Source of the DNA: Zygnema cylindricum | Taxonomy: Eukaryota; Streptophyta; Zygnematophyceae; Zygnematales; Zygnemataceae | Assembly: GCA_037447655.1 (NCBI GenBank) | Contig: JBBHKE010000071.1 | Location: forward strand, 265,523-295,932 | Direction: 5' to 3' | DNA length: 30,410 nucleotides | Part shown: positions 1-8,999 of the stretch, piece after piece | Layout: each line of letters begins with the position of its first letter | Numbering within the stretch: position 1 is the stretch's first letter | Position numbers and translations under genes: made by a program | Notes under the pieces: model-generated | The model's input: only the letters and a program-made list of their open reading frames with translations | Database searches by the model: none | Told to the model about the DNA's origin: nothing

Positions 1-496
1 CTTTCCTTCATGCAAAAAAAATTGAAACCTTTTCACGCGTGCAACCCATGCTTTCTATTTGTCAATAGGATAGTATTTTGATTAAAATCAGGTCGCGATT
101 TGATTTAAGTGCAAGTGTGAAGATGAGTTAGAAGTGGGTCGCGATGATAATACTGCCAAATCGACGTACCTTTCAAGTTCCAAGATGACGCAAAATGTAT
201 TTGAGGTTTTGCCCATTTTTCGTACGGCGTAATATTTTCAAGTAGGAAGTCCCATTTTCTGTGTAAAGACGGAAAAAAACCCCTTACTTGAACACATGGG
301 GACACGCCCTAACCAACATGTACCTTGAACTGCACCGTGACATATATTCAACCGTACATGCATCTATTCAACCATACATACACCTAATAGGACTCTGGTG
401 GATTATTTTTCACGTCACATTGACTTCTCGCTCAAGCAACTTTGACTAGCTTTGACTTTTTGATCCTTAAGTGAAAATGGACGCAGAAATCTTAAC
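1..496. other. Intergenic sequence, no recognisable gene
   Basis: No credible coding region, RNA gene or element was recognised. The short open frames here have no recognisable domain. A small direct repeat of the type 'caaccatacat/caaccgtacat' lies near 349-385. The stretch ends where the polypurine minisatellite begins. Confidence 0.5.
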
Positions 497-2448
497 AAGG
501 GAGAGGGTGAAAGAGAGAGTGAGAGAGGGAAGGGGAGGCAAATTTAGAGGGAAAAAGAGTGGGAGGGGGAGAAAAGAGAGGGAGAAAGAGGGGGAGAGAG
601 AAGGGGGGCAAAATTAAAGAGAAAAACAGTGGGAGGGGGAGAGGGGGAGGGAGAGGGAGACAGAGGGGGGGAGAGAGGGGGGGCAAATTTAAAGGGAAAA
701 AGAGTGGGATGGGGAGAAGGAGAGGGAGAGGAAAAAGGAGGGGAGAGGGAGAGGAAGAGGGAGAAAAAAGAGAAGAGAGAAGGGGGGGCAGATATAAAAG
801 GGAAAAGAGTGGGAGAGACAGAGGGCGAAGGAGCGCAAGGGGGGGGTAGGTTTAGAGAGAAAAGTAGTGGGAGGAGAGGAAATAGAGGGAGAATAAAAGG
901 GAGAGCAAGAGGGAGGTAGGTTGAGAAAGAAAAAGAGTAGGAGGGGGAGTGGGAGAGAAAGAGAGAGGGGTTGAGGGAGGGAAAAAAAGATTGGTAAAGA
1001 GAGGGAAAGAGAAAAGGAAAAGGAGTGGGAGAGGGAGAGAGAGGAAAGACCAAATTAAGAGGGAAAAAGAGTTGGAGGGAGAGAGGGAGAATAAAAAAAA
1101 CGGAGAGAGAGGGGGGGGAAATCTAAAGGAAACAAGAGTGGGAGAGGGAGCGGGAGAAGGAAAGAGAGGGGGAGGTGGATTTAGAGGGAAAAAGAGTGGG
1201 AGGGGGGAAAGGAGAGGGAGAAGGAGGGGGAGAGAGAGGGGTGACAAATTTAGAGGGAAAAAGAGTGGGAAAAAAAAAGAGAAGGAGAAGGAGAGGGAAA
1301 GAGAAAAGGAGGGCAAATTTAGAGGGAAAAAGAGTGGGATGGGGAGAAAGAGACGGAGAAAGAAAAACAGGGAGAGTGGGGCGGCAAATTTAGGAGAGGA
1401 GGGGGAAAGAGAAGATGGGGCAGATTTAGAGGGAAAAAAAGCGGGAGAGGGCGAGGGAGAGGGCAAGGGAGGGAGAGGGGGAGGCATATTTAGAGGGAAA
1501 AATAGTGGGAGGGGAGAAAGTTAAAGAGAAAAAAGAGGAGAGAGAGGGGGGGACAAATTTAGAGGAAAAGTGGGAAGACGAAGGGGAGAGGGAGAAAGAG
1601 GGGGAGAGAGAGAAGGGCCAAGATTTAGAGGGAAAAAAGTGAGAAAAGGAAAGGGAGAGGGAGTGAAAGAGAGAAGGGGAGAGGGAACGAAAGGGCAGAT
1701 TTAGAGGGGAAAAAAATGGGAGAGGGAGAAAGAGAGAGAAAGATAGGGGCTGAAAAAAAAAAGACAGATTGGAAAAAAAAGAGTGGGTGGGGGAGATAGA
1801 GGGAGAGGCATATTGAGAGGGAAAAAAAGTAGGAGAAAAATGGAAGGAGAGAGAGGGGGCAGATTTAGAGGGAAAAAGGGTGGGAGAGGGAGAGAGAGAG
1901 GGAGGCAGATTTAGATGGTAAAGAAGTGGGAGGGGGAGATAGAGAGGGAGAGGGAGTGAAAGGAATTGAGGGAAGGGAAAAAAAAAAGTGGGATAAAGAG
2001 AGAAAAGAAAGGCGGATTAAGAAAAAAAAAGTGGGAAAGGGAGGAAGAGAGAGAAAGGGAGAAAGAAAGGGAGAAAGAAAGGGAGAGAGAGGGGGGGCAG
2101 ATTGATAGGGAAAAGGAGAGAGAAAGGGAGAAAAAAGAGAGGAGGGAGAGGGAGAGGGAGAGGGAGAGGGAGAGGGAGAGGGAAAAAGAGAGGGAGAGGG
2201 AGAAGAAAAAGGAGAGGGAGAAGAAAAAGGAGAGGGAGAGAGGGGGGGCAAATTTAGAGGGACAACGAGTGGGAGGAAAGGAATAAGAGGGAAAAGAGAG
2301 GGAGAGATAGAGGGGGGAAGATTTGACGAGAAAAAGAGTGGGATGGGGATAGGGAGGGGGAGGGGGAAAAAAAGAGGGAAAAAGAGTGAGAGAGGGGGCA
2401 AATTAAGAGAGAAAATGAGTGGGGGGGGAAGAAAGAGAGAGAGAAAAA
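497..2448 (+). repeat. Polypurine minisatellite, left foldback arm
   Basis: The + strand is almost entirely A and G for about 1.95 kb. A recurring landmark (GGCAAATTTAGAGGGA followed by AAAAGAGTGGGA) returns about every 60-75 bp, for example near 537, 681, 1243, 1313, 1480 and 1861. Between landmarks are irregular GGGAGA/GAGAGG runs, with nearly pure hexamer repeats around 2140-2190. Copies are diverged, with AT-core variants such as GGCAGATTTAGA. The open frames across this region are Arg/Lys/Glu/Gly-rich on one strand and Pro/Ser/Leu-rich on the other, which is a composition artefact rather than a gene. Confidence 0.9.
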
Positions 2449-2875
2449 GGGTTTAAGAGGAAACATGAAATTTTAATCGATTTATGACTTCAATGATGCT
2501 TCTGTAATGGTTCTCTAACTACAGTCAATCTTATGTTTCCCAGTTTTGACCGCTCTCCTCACAGATAATGTGTCAAAAAAAAAGATACGGAATGCATGGT
2601 CTACAAAAACCAAGGGCATAAACTAGCCTCTAAACAATATGTCAACTTATACCCTGTTCTTTTCCATGCATTCCCCGTTAATGCTACCCACAATTTTTCC
2701 ATTAACGAATTATTTTTCTATAAATTTTATATCCTTTTTTACTCCATCGTCATCAATGCATACTCCACAAATCCAACATACAATTTCTCCACCAACTATT
2801 CATCATTTTATGAATCATATATCATATTTTATTCCATCCTCATCAATGCATACTCCACAATAACCCCACCAAGAC
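2449..2875 (+). repeat. Inner inverted-repeat arm, left copy
   Basis: This pairs with the reverse complement of 3036-3432. Shared blocks include GCTTCTGTAATGGTT (near 2499), AATGCTACCCACAA (near 2680) and ATCAATGCATACTCCACAA (near 2752). Relative to the right arm it carries an extra partial direct duplication: a segment ending CATCAATGCATACTCCACAA occurs twice, ending near 2769 and near 2861. The 127-codon open frame at 2596-2979 is not supported as a gene because it crosses arm and loop and has no recognisable motif. Confidence 0.75.
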
Positions 2876-3035
2876 AAAAAAAAACACGAGAAACCCCCAC
2901 AACGAGAGGCGACAAGTGGGAACTTTTTGAGATAGAGGTTTCATGCCAAGCCAAAAAACAAGAGATTTTCAAAGCCTAGAGATTAATGCTAAGGCGAAAA
3001 TTGGAAGTAAGGCATAAAAATGGTCATTATGGTTT
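2876..3035. other. Loop of the foldback element
   Basis: This is a non-palindromic segment of about 160 bp between the inner arms. It contains an A-rich stretch and no recognisable coding or structural feature. The boundaries are approximate because the arms lose similarity gradually. Confidence 0.5.
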
Positions 3036-3432
3036 TTTGGGGTAAATTTGTGGCTGCTATCATAGGATTTGTAGAGAGAAGATCATTGGTGGAAAATTTG
3101 CATGTATTATTTGTGGATCACGCATTGATAAAGATAGAGTACAAAATGATATAGGATTCATAGAAAAAAGATTTATTAATGGAGAAGTTGTGGGTAGCAT
3201 TTACGATGTATGCATAGAAGAGGATGGGGTTTAAGATGATGAATTGTTTAGAGGTCCATTTGTGTTATTGGTGTTTGTAGGCCACATATTCTACATCATT
3301 TTTTTAGACATATTATGTGTATGGAGAGCTGTCAAAATTGAGAAACACAAGATTGATTGTAGTTATAAAACCATTACAGAAGCATCGTTGAGGACAAAAA
3401 CCAATTAAAGGTTCATGCTTCTTCTTAAACCC
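3036..3432 (-). repeat. Inner inverted-repeat arm, right copy
   Basis: Reverse complement counterpart of 2449-2875. For example, ACCATTACAGAAGC near 3371 mirrors GCTTCTGTAATGGT near 2499, and TTGTGGGTAGCATTTACG near 3189 mirrors the left-arm ATGCTACCCACAA block. Divergence is moderate, so the palindrome is not newly made. Confidence 0.75.
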
Positions 3433-3856
3433 TCTCTTTTCCCTCTCTCCCTCCCACTCTTTTTCCCTTTAAATTTGCCCCCACCTCTCTCTCTCCCTCT
3501 TTCTTTGTCCCTCTACCCCTATCACTTTTTTTTCCTCTCAATTTGCCCCTTCGTCTCTTTTTTTATCCCACTCCCTCTCTTTCTCTTTCCCTCTCTTTCA
3601 CAACGTGTCCCTCTCTCCCTCAACCCCTCTCTCCCCGTTTCCCTTCCCCCCTCCCACTTGCTCTCCCGCTAAATCTAACCCCCTTCTCTTGTCCTCTTCC
3701 TCTCCCTCTCTCTATACCACTCTTTTTCTCTCTAAATCTGTCTCCGTCTTTCTCCCCTTCCTTCTCCCTATTCCTTTCCGCCTCTTTCTCCCTATCCCTC
3801 TCTCTTTCCCACTGTTTTTCCCTCTCAATCTATCCCTCCCTCTTTCTCCCTTTCCC
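3433..3856 (-). repeat. Polypyrimidine minisatellite, right foldback arm
   Basis: The + strand is almost all C and T. It carries reverse-complement versions of the left-arm landmark, such as TCCCACTCTTTTTCCC directly followed by TTTAAATTTGCCCC near 3455-3480. It is roughly 420 bp against about 1,950 bp on the left, so the two outer arms have expanded or contracted independently. It ends abruptly at TTTCCC before ATGTCATGCATGTG. Confidence 0.85.
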
Positions 3857-4909
3857 ATGTCATGCATGTGTCAAATAACGTGAAGATGCATGCGATATCA
3901 TCAGCTGTGCTCCACTTAAAAATGATGAAAATATATTGTGAATGAAATAAGACATGAAAGAGAAAAATGAATAAATATAAAGACAGGCAAGATGGAAGAA
4001 AAAAAAAGGTCAACGACTTAGCTGGTTATGGTTAGGTCGGTTTATTAGAATACTAAGCCGATGGATGACCACTAGACCCCACGGTCTATTTATATTCCTT
4101 GCAAGAGTTATCTTATCAAAGGTAATCTGAATTTATAAGTAAATAAAACAAATCAAAGCATAAATAACCGACAAAGATAAATAAAAACTGAAAATGACAA
4201 TATGCCCGACACTTATGAGGTTTGAGATAACCAAACTCAAAAGATGCGCAAAAGCCAAATAGAAATAAATACATAATCAAAAGAAATAAAAACAACAAAA
4301 CAATATTCCCAACATGCAACTTCCACACTAATTAGAGTTCAGCCACAGCCGGGAAAAGAAGTTTGTGTCGTGAGAACGCGGTCGAAATCCACTCAAAAAG
4401 ACGAGAAAAGTGAAGGGAAACCGTGTAGATCTTGGCCGAAGCCGTATATATTAATATGTAAGGCTTTACAAGATGTTGATAATGTAATAGAAAACTAGAC
4501 GCTTCACGAAAAGGCAGAAAAATCGCCTCTAAGTTGTTCGGACAATTTTACAAATAAAAAGATGGTTGCAGAAAATCCTCAATACTGAAAATAAATCAAT
4601 AAATAATTCTTGCACTTGAAAATTGTGACCAGGAAATAATCTAAAATGAACTAAGTAACAAAAACTACGCCTAGCGAAAACAGACCAATCAGATACAGCG
4701 TGCTATGTAAGTATTTGCGTCTAGTTTGGATTCAGCCAATAGGAGGCCGAAATCCTATGCCCTACGTTACAGAATCTATAACCTACGGATTAAAACCCTT
4801 CCTATCTACATGTGAATGCATGAACCTCCAAATGGTTCACGACTTAAAATGGTCCAATGACATCGCTTGTCAGAACTGACAGCCGATTTGTCTGTCACTT
4901 GCGTCGACG
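3857..4909. other. Intergenic sequence without recognised gene
   Basis: AT-rich sequence with no supported coding region. On the minus strand, from about 4313 leftward, it reads TGTTGGGAATATTG... with a TATA-like ATATAAATAG at about 4088-4097. That is vaguely like an LTR promoter end, but no partner LTR, primer site or target duplication was found. The minus-strand open frame at 4116-4328 lies within this and shows no recognisable domain. Confidence 0.4.
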
Positions 4910-5495
4910 CGTCGACGGTCCAGATGTGATATTACGAAAATCGCATACTTTGTGTCTACGACCGAGATGCTACTCCACTCGAAATTATTAAAATTTGCTG
5001 TCGGCCGAGATTCAAGGGAATGAAAGCTTGTACGGTAGGACCGCAGCTACGGTCCACTTTGTCATCGCACGAATTCCGGAAAATGTAAATCATACGGTCG
5101 ACATGAAATGATCGAAATTATCGTCGGTGAGAATCGCGAAAAATATATATAGTACGGTAAGTTTATTTGTACCGATGTGAATTTGAACATAAGTTGTCGG
5201 CGAAAAATCCAGAAGCAATAAATAAGTTTGTAAAGTACAAGTCGTCGTCGGCGGAAAACCCGGGAAATCAAAACAGGTACGGTCAAGACCGCAAGTACGG
5301 TCCAATTCGTGACCGCGGGAATTACGGTCGATAGAAGTCGTACGGTCGACGCGAAACAATCAAATCCACCGTCGGCGGAAATCGAGGAAAATATACGTCG
5401 TACGGTAGGACCGCGGGTACGGTCCAAATCGTCATCCCGGAAATTACGGAGCATGTAGTTCGTACGGTACACGTCGTACAGTCCTGCGGAACCCA
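4910..5495. repeat. Tandem array, period about 123 bp
   Basis: The landmark ACGGT followed by (A/C)GGACCGC-like sequence starts units at about 5032, 5154, 5279 and 5402, giving spacings of 122, 125 and 123 bp. A more degenerate unit precedes them from about 4914. Well-preserved units (5032, 5279, 5402) contain ACCGC(N)3-4TACGGTCC and a later GTCGGCGGAAA-type segment; the 5154 unit is eroded at its start. The array is rich in CGTACGGT. It abuts the retroelement pseudogene on its right. Open frames across it on the minus strand are repetitive translations, not genes. Confidence 0.75.
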
Positions 5496-5599
5496 AATAA
5501 CACCCAAATACAAATTAGTGTAGCGGCTGCCCGTCCTAACACCTAAATATAAACAACTAAAATGGCCGACGGGATGCGGCATGACAGCTCCCTCATCTT

Positions 5600-7407
5600 T
5601 CTTGTTGGCGGTCCCTTTGGTGAGGTTGCCACATTGGAATCTGCGACTGGCACTCGTCAAGGTTATCCTTTGGGGGCCCCCCCTTTTTGCTTTAGCTCAC
5701 CTTCAAGCTCTACGCTACTCTGCTACGACTTTTCTTGTTGTTTATTCCCTTCTATCCAGATGATACTCATATTGTTCGCCCTTGTGACCAAGTTTTATTT
5801 GCCTTTTCTCATTTTGCAGAGGAACTTCGTCGAATTGGTTTGTTAGTTAAGCCGTCTAAATGTGTGGCTTGGTGCCCGCAAGGCTTACCTTTAGACTTCC
5901 GTGTTCCTGTGGGTTTTCATATTGCATCTCTGACGGATGATATTTAAGCTTTAGGCTCTCCTATCGGTGCCCTATCTTTTGTGAACCAAGTGATCACTGA
6001 TGCTTTGTTGGAAGACCTCTCGCACTTTCATAAACTTCCTAGGCTCTCTGACTCCTAAGTGGCATTTCAAATCCTCACTCGTTGCTTTGCTCAACATCCT
6101 CTGTATCTCGCTCAAACGATACCACCAACGGATCCATTTTTGTCCTCTCTAAAAGGGTTCGATGATCAACTTTTTAGTGATCTCCATCACCTTGTTGGGC
6201 ATGGGATTTTTGATCGCCCAAAGGGTTCATTCGCAGGCCGTCAGGCTAGCCTTCCAATTTACAACAGGGTTTAGGATTGATTCCAGTGGCTCGAGTTGCT
6301 CCAGCGAATTTGTTAGGTAGCTAGGCTTTAGTGGCGCCTGCCATCGCTTCCCATTTTATTGCAAATGATGTTCCCATTCTAGCTAAAGTCGTCCCTAAAG
6401 TGTAGGATAATATTTTTCCGTTTCATCAAGCTCTTCTCTCGGCCCGTGCACTCCTGCCGTCTGATGCTCGAAACTAAAGGCCACCTTTCTTGTCTCTTAT
6501 TGCAGACAATAACTACCATGTGCAACAACGCATATCCAAGCAGTTGACAGTCGCTGAATTCCATGATCTTTTAAACGCGCTACCTTCTGCTCAATCGCGT
6601 GCTCGTTTACGTTCGTGTTCAGGGCCAGGTTTTGGTGCGTGGTTATAGGCAACACCCAATTTTTCAACACTTTGTATGACATCTGACCAGTTCACCTCTG
6701 CTATCCGCCTTTGTTTGGATTTGCCTCACCCTCCGCTTCTTGGGCGCCCTAACTGTGTTTGCAACCAACCTATTGACTCCGACGACATCCATTTACTTCG
6801 TTGTTCGCTGGCGGGTGAACGTACTGTCGCGCATGATTTGGTTCGTGATGCGGTTGTTGCGATTGGTGTTGAAGCAGGCTACATTGTGAAGCGGGAGGTT
6901 TCTCATATCTTACCTCCCCTCGTCCCCAATCTAGTGGTCTCCGAAGCCCTCAAGTTGACTTGGTTTTCCTTCATTGGACTGGGCGAACTTTGGGTGATGT
7001 GGTCCTTACTGATCCGACTGGGACCCACATTTATTCTCGCGCGGCAGTGCTTTCAGGCGTTGTGGCTCGGGACGCAGCGACTTGTAAGGAAAGGGATTAC
7101 GCTCACCGGGACCCGGCGGACAAGATTGTCCCAATTTGCCGCATAATTTTTTGGTTCTTTGGACAAGTCTTTCGATGATTTTCTTCGCAACTGTGCTAAG
7201 AGAGCTTTTGATTCTAGGGGTCCAGGTAGCCCTCCCCCAAGCCTTCTGGTTGCTTTTTATCGGCAACGTGTATCGGTCGCCCTTCAACGAGCGCAAGCTG
7301 CGGCCCTTCTCTGTCGAAGCACGGTGGCGGACGATAGGCTAAGCCTCCCAAACCTTCCACCACGGGATCCAGTCCACATCCACGATCTTCGGGGGTGTGG
7401 AATTTAG
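5600..7407 (+). pseudogene. Decayed non-LTR retrotransposon ORF (RT, CCHC, endonuclease-like C-terminus)
   Basis: Fragments in three frames follow the order expected of a non-LTR retroelement C-terminal half. RT motif GTRQGYPLG lies near 5648. LFALAHLQALR follows one frame on (near 5685), then YPDD near 5760 in the place of the usual YADD catalytic box, then the thumb region. A CCHC knuckle, CVCNQ..H..RC followed by GERTVAHD, is near 6755-6830. A segment VDLVFLHW...GDVVLTDPT near 6948-7020 resembles the PD..D core of restriction-like endonucleases. A tail with YRQRVSVALQRAQA is near 7260. At least seven in-frame stops (near 5945, 6056, 6272, 6322, 6403, 6478 and 6648) and several frame changes show it is dead. 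The N-terminal half of the ORF is not visible. The 3' flank runs to an AATAAA-like signal near 7641. Confidence 0.8.
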
Positions 7408-7709
7408 TTTGCTAGGGTTGTGGGGCATCATATAGAGTGGTTTTTTCCTTTTTTGTCTAGTCATCTTTGGTTTTTTGTTTAGTCTTGCTAGTTAACCTAG
7501 TCGCTTTTGTTTTTCCTCATTTGTTTGTTTTGTTTTGCTTTGTTTTGTTTTCATAGCTGCTGGCTCTTGTAGACTTTAAATGTTCAATTTCTTTTTTTTT
7601 ACCCCCTTTGTACATTGATGGTTTTTCCATCGCACATTATGTAATAAAGTACTTCTTTTACACAATCCCACGGCGTGAAAATGAAAATTTAGATGTTTGA
7701 AAAACGACA
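7408..7709 (+). other. 3' tail of the retroelement pseudogene and intergenic DNA
   Basis: T-rich sequence with TTTTG runs follows the last coding remnant. GTAATAAAG at about 7640-7648 is a plausible polyadenylation signal of the element. The exact 3' end and a target duplication could not be determined. Confidence 0.4.
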
Positions 7710-8051
7710 ATGAAAGTCGAGACTATGCTTGACAACCTATCGAGATTCCTATTTATCCAAATTCTGTTTGCCACGCTGGCACATAAAAAGATGCTTTTGG
7801 TCCTTCAGCGTATGTTCCCACCAAACAGTAATATGCCTGTTTTCGACGGGTTGATGTTTTCTACGAGTTTCTATGACAGTTCACGTTACGTCGCACTGGA
7901 AATTTTTCGTATGCTCGAAAAGTGCGTACTGCTGGCACGGAGATCGCGTGAAATGCGCCTGCCGTGTGGGAAATTCAGCAGAGAGTATCTTGTTGGCAGC
8001 TTGGTAGCTGCATACTGCAGTACAAGTATACTTATCTGTTCTACAATCTAA
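7710..8051 (+). CDS. Unrecognised 113-codon open frame upstream of the lipase gene
   Basis: This open frame starts at an ATG and ends at TAA, 113 bp before the lipase start codon. The translation has no domain I recognise. Its composition is less biased than that of nearby chance frames, but no splice sites or homology support it. It could be part of the lipase promoter or 5' leader, an upstream open frame, or chance. Confidence 0.15.
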   Translation: MKVETMLDNLSRFLFIQILFATLAHKKMLLVLQRMFPPNSNMPVFDGLMFSTSFYDSSRYVALEIFRMLEKCVLLARRSREMRLPCGKFSREYLVGSLVAAYCSTSILICSTI

Positions 8052-8164
8052 TTCTGGAAAAGCTAGATTTGTTGCAATTTTTTTTATTTTTTTTTGTTTT
8101 ATTTTGTGCTTTTCCCTTCGTTTTAACCTTCAGTGAAGTGAACACTCTGAAGAATCTGTAAGCC

Positions 8165-8968
8165 ATGGCGGTTGAATACGCATATACTCCTGAAGATTAT
8201 GTAAGCTGAAGCAGAAGGATACTGATTTCTTGGAACTTGAGCTTCGTAACATTATATTTCTTTTGTTTTGTTTTCTTTTGTTGTTTATGCTTATTTTTAG
8301 GACGAAATCCGTACATTTGAGTGTGCTATTCATGTTTTTTATTATTCTATTCACCCGCAATCAATTGTTTGTGATTATGCTGTTTTGGTTCCATGCAAAG
8401 AAACATTTATGACTTTATTGTTCTATTTGCTTCCAATGTAACTCATTTGAACCGTGTTTTTTTTATTTTTTTAAAATAGACGTCCGTTGAACATTCATTA
8501 TGATAAGTGTTATGAAGGAAGTTGAAACTCTCCATCGTCTTCTTGACAGAACTCGTTTATATTTTGTCTTTATTTTCTGAATATTTTGATTTTTTTTTTA
8601 ATATTCTGAGTAGGAATGTTTATAACAACTAGGCATAAGTAACAAGCTTTTTGAAAACGGCTTTTTCTTCAGCTGCATTTTATTTCAGTCAATCCACTGT
8701 TTTTTGCACAAGGTGAAGGTTTGCCTTCATTTTCTGATTACATTTTGTCTTCCTCTGAGTATTTTTTGATTTCTTTTCAGAAAATATAGGGGGGAGGAAT
8801 ACCATCTTTGATGCAATGCTTTCTTGACATTCTTGTGATGCAAAGGTGTTTGAATTTTATATTTGAACTTCACAATTATATGTTAGACACACTCAGTTTC
8901 CTACTTATCTTATGTCTTTTGGTCCCTTTTTTTTGGTTTTTCTTTTTGATCTTATGAATTTTTCCTCC

Positions 8969-8999
<31 letters not shown>

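Larger units (their letters stand above)
497..3856. mobile_element. Candidate foldback (FB-like) element, about 3.4 kb
   Basis: The interval reads as a long imperfect palindrome. The outer left arm (497 to about 2448) is a polypurine minisatellite. The outer right arm (about 3433-3856) is its reverse complement but only about a fifth as long. Inside these, unique-sequence inner arms at about 2449-2875 and 3036-3432 are reverse complements of each other with scattered mismatches. The loop is about 160 bp. Long inverted repeats built of tandem units around a short loop are the defining layout of foldback elements known from Drosophila (FB) and some plants. No transposase is encoded; the open frames inside are low-complexity translations. 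I could not find a clean target-site duplication, so transposition is inference. An inverted duplication of a satellite is the main alternative. Confidence 0.6.

Noticed and set aside
559-1524. Long Arg/Lys/Glu/Gly-rich open frames on + and Pro/Ser/Leu-rich frames on -
   Set aside because: They are translations of the polypurine minisatellite and follow its period; there are no start context, domains or splice signals.
3415-3883. Ser/Leu/Pro-rich open frames on +
   Set aside because: They translate the inverted copy of the minisatellite.
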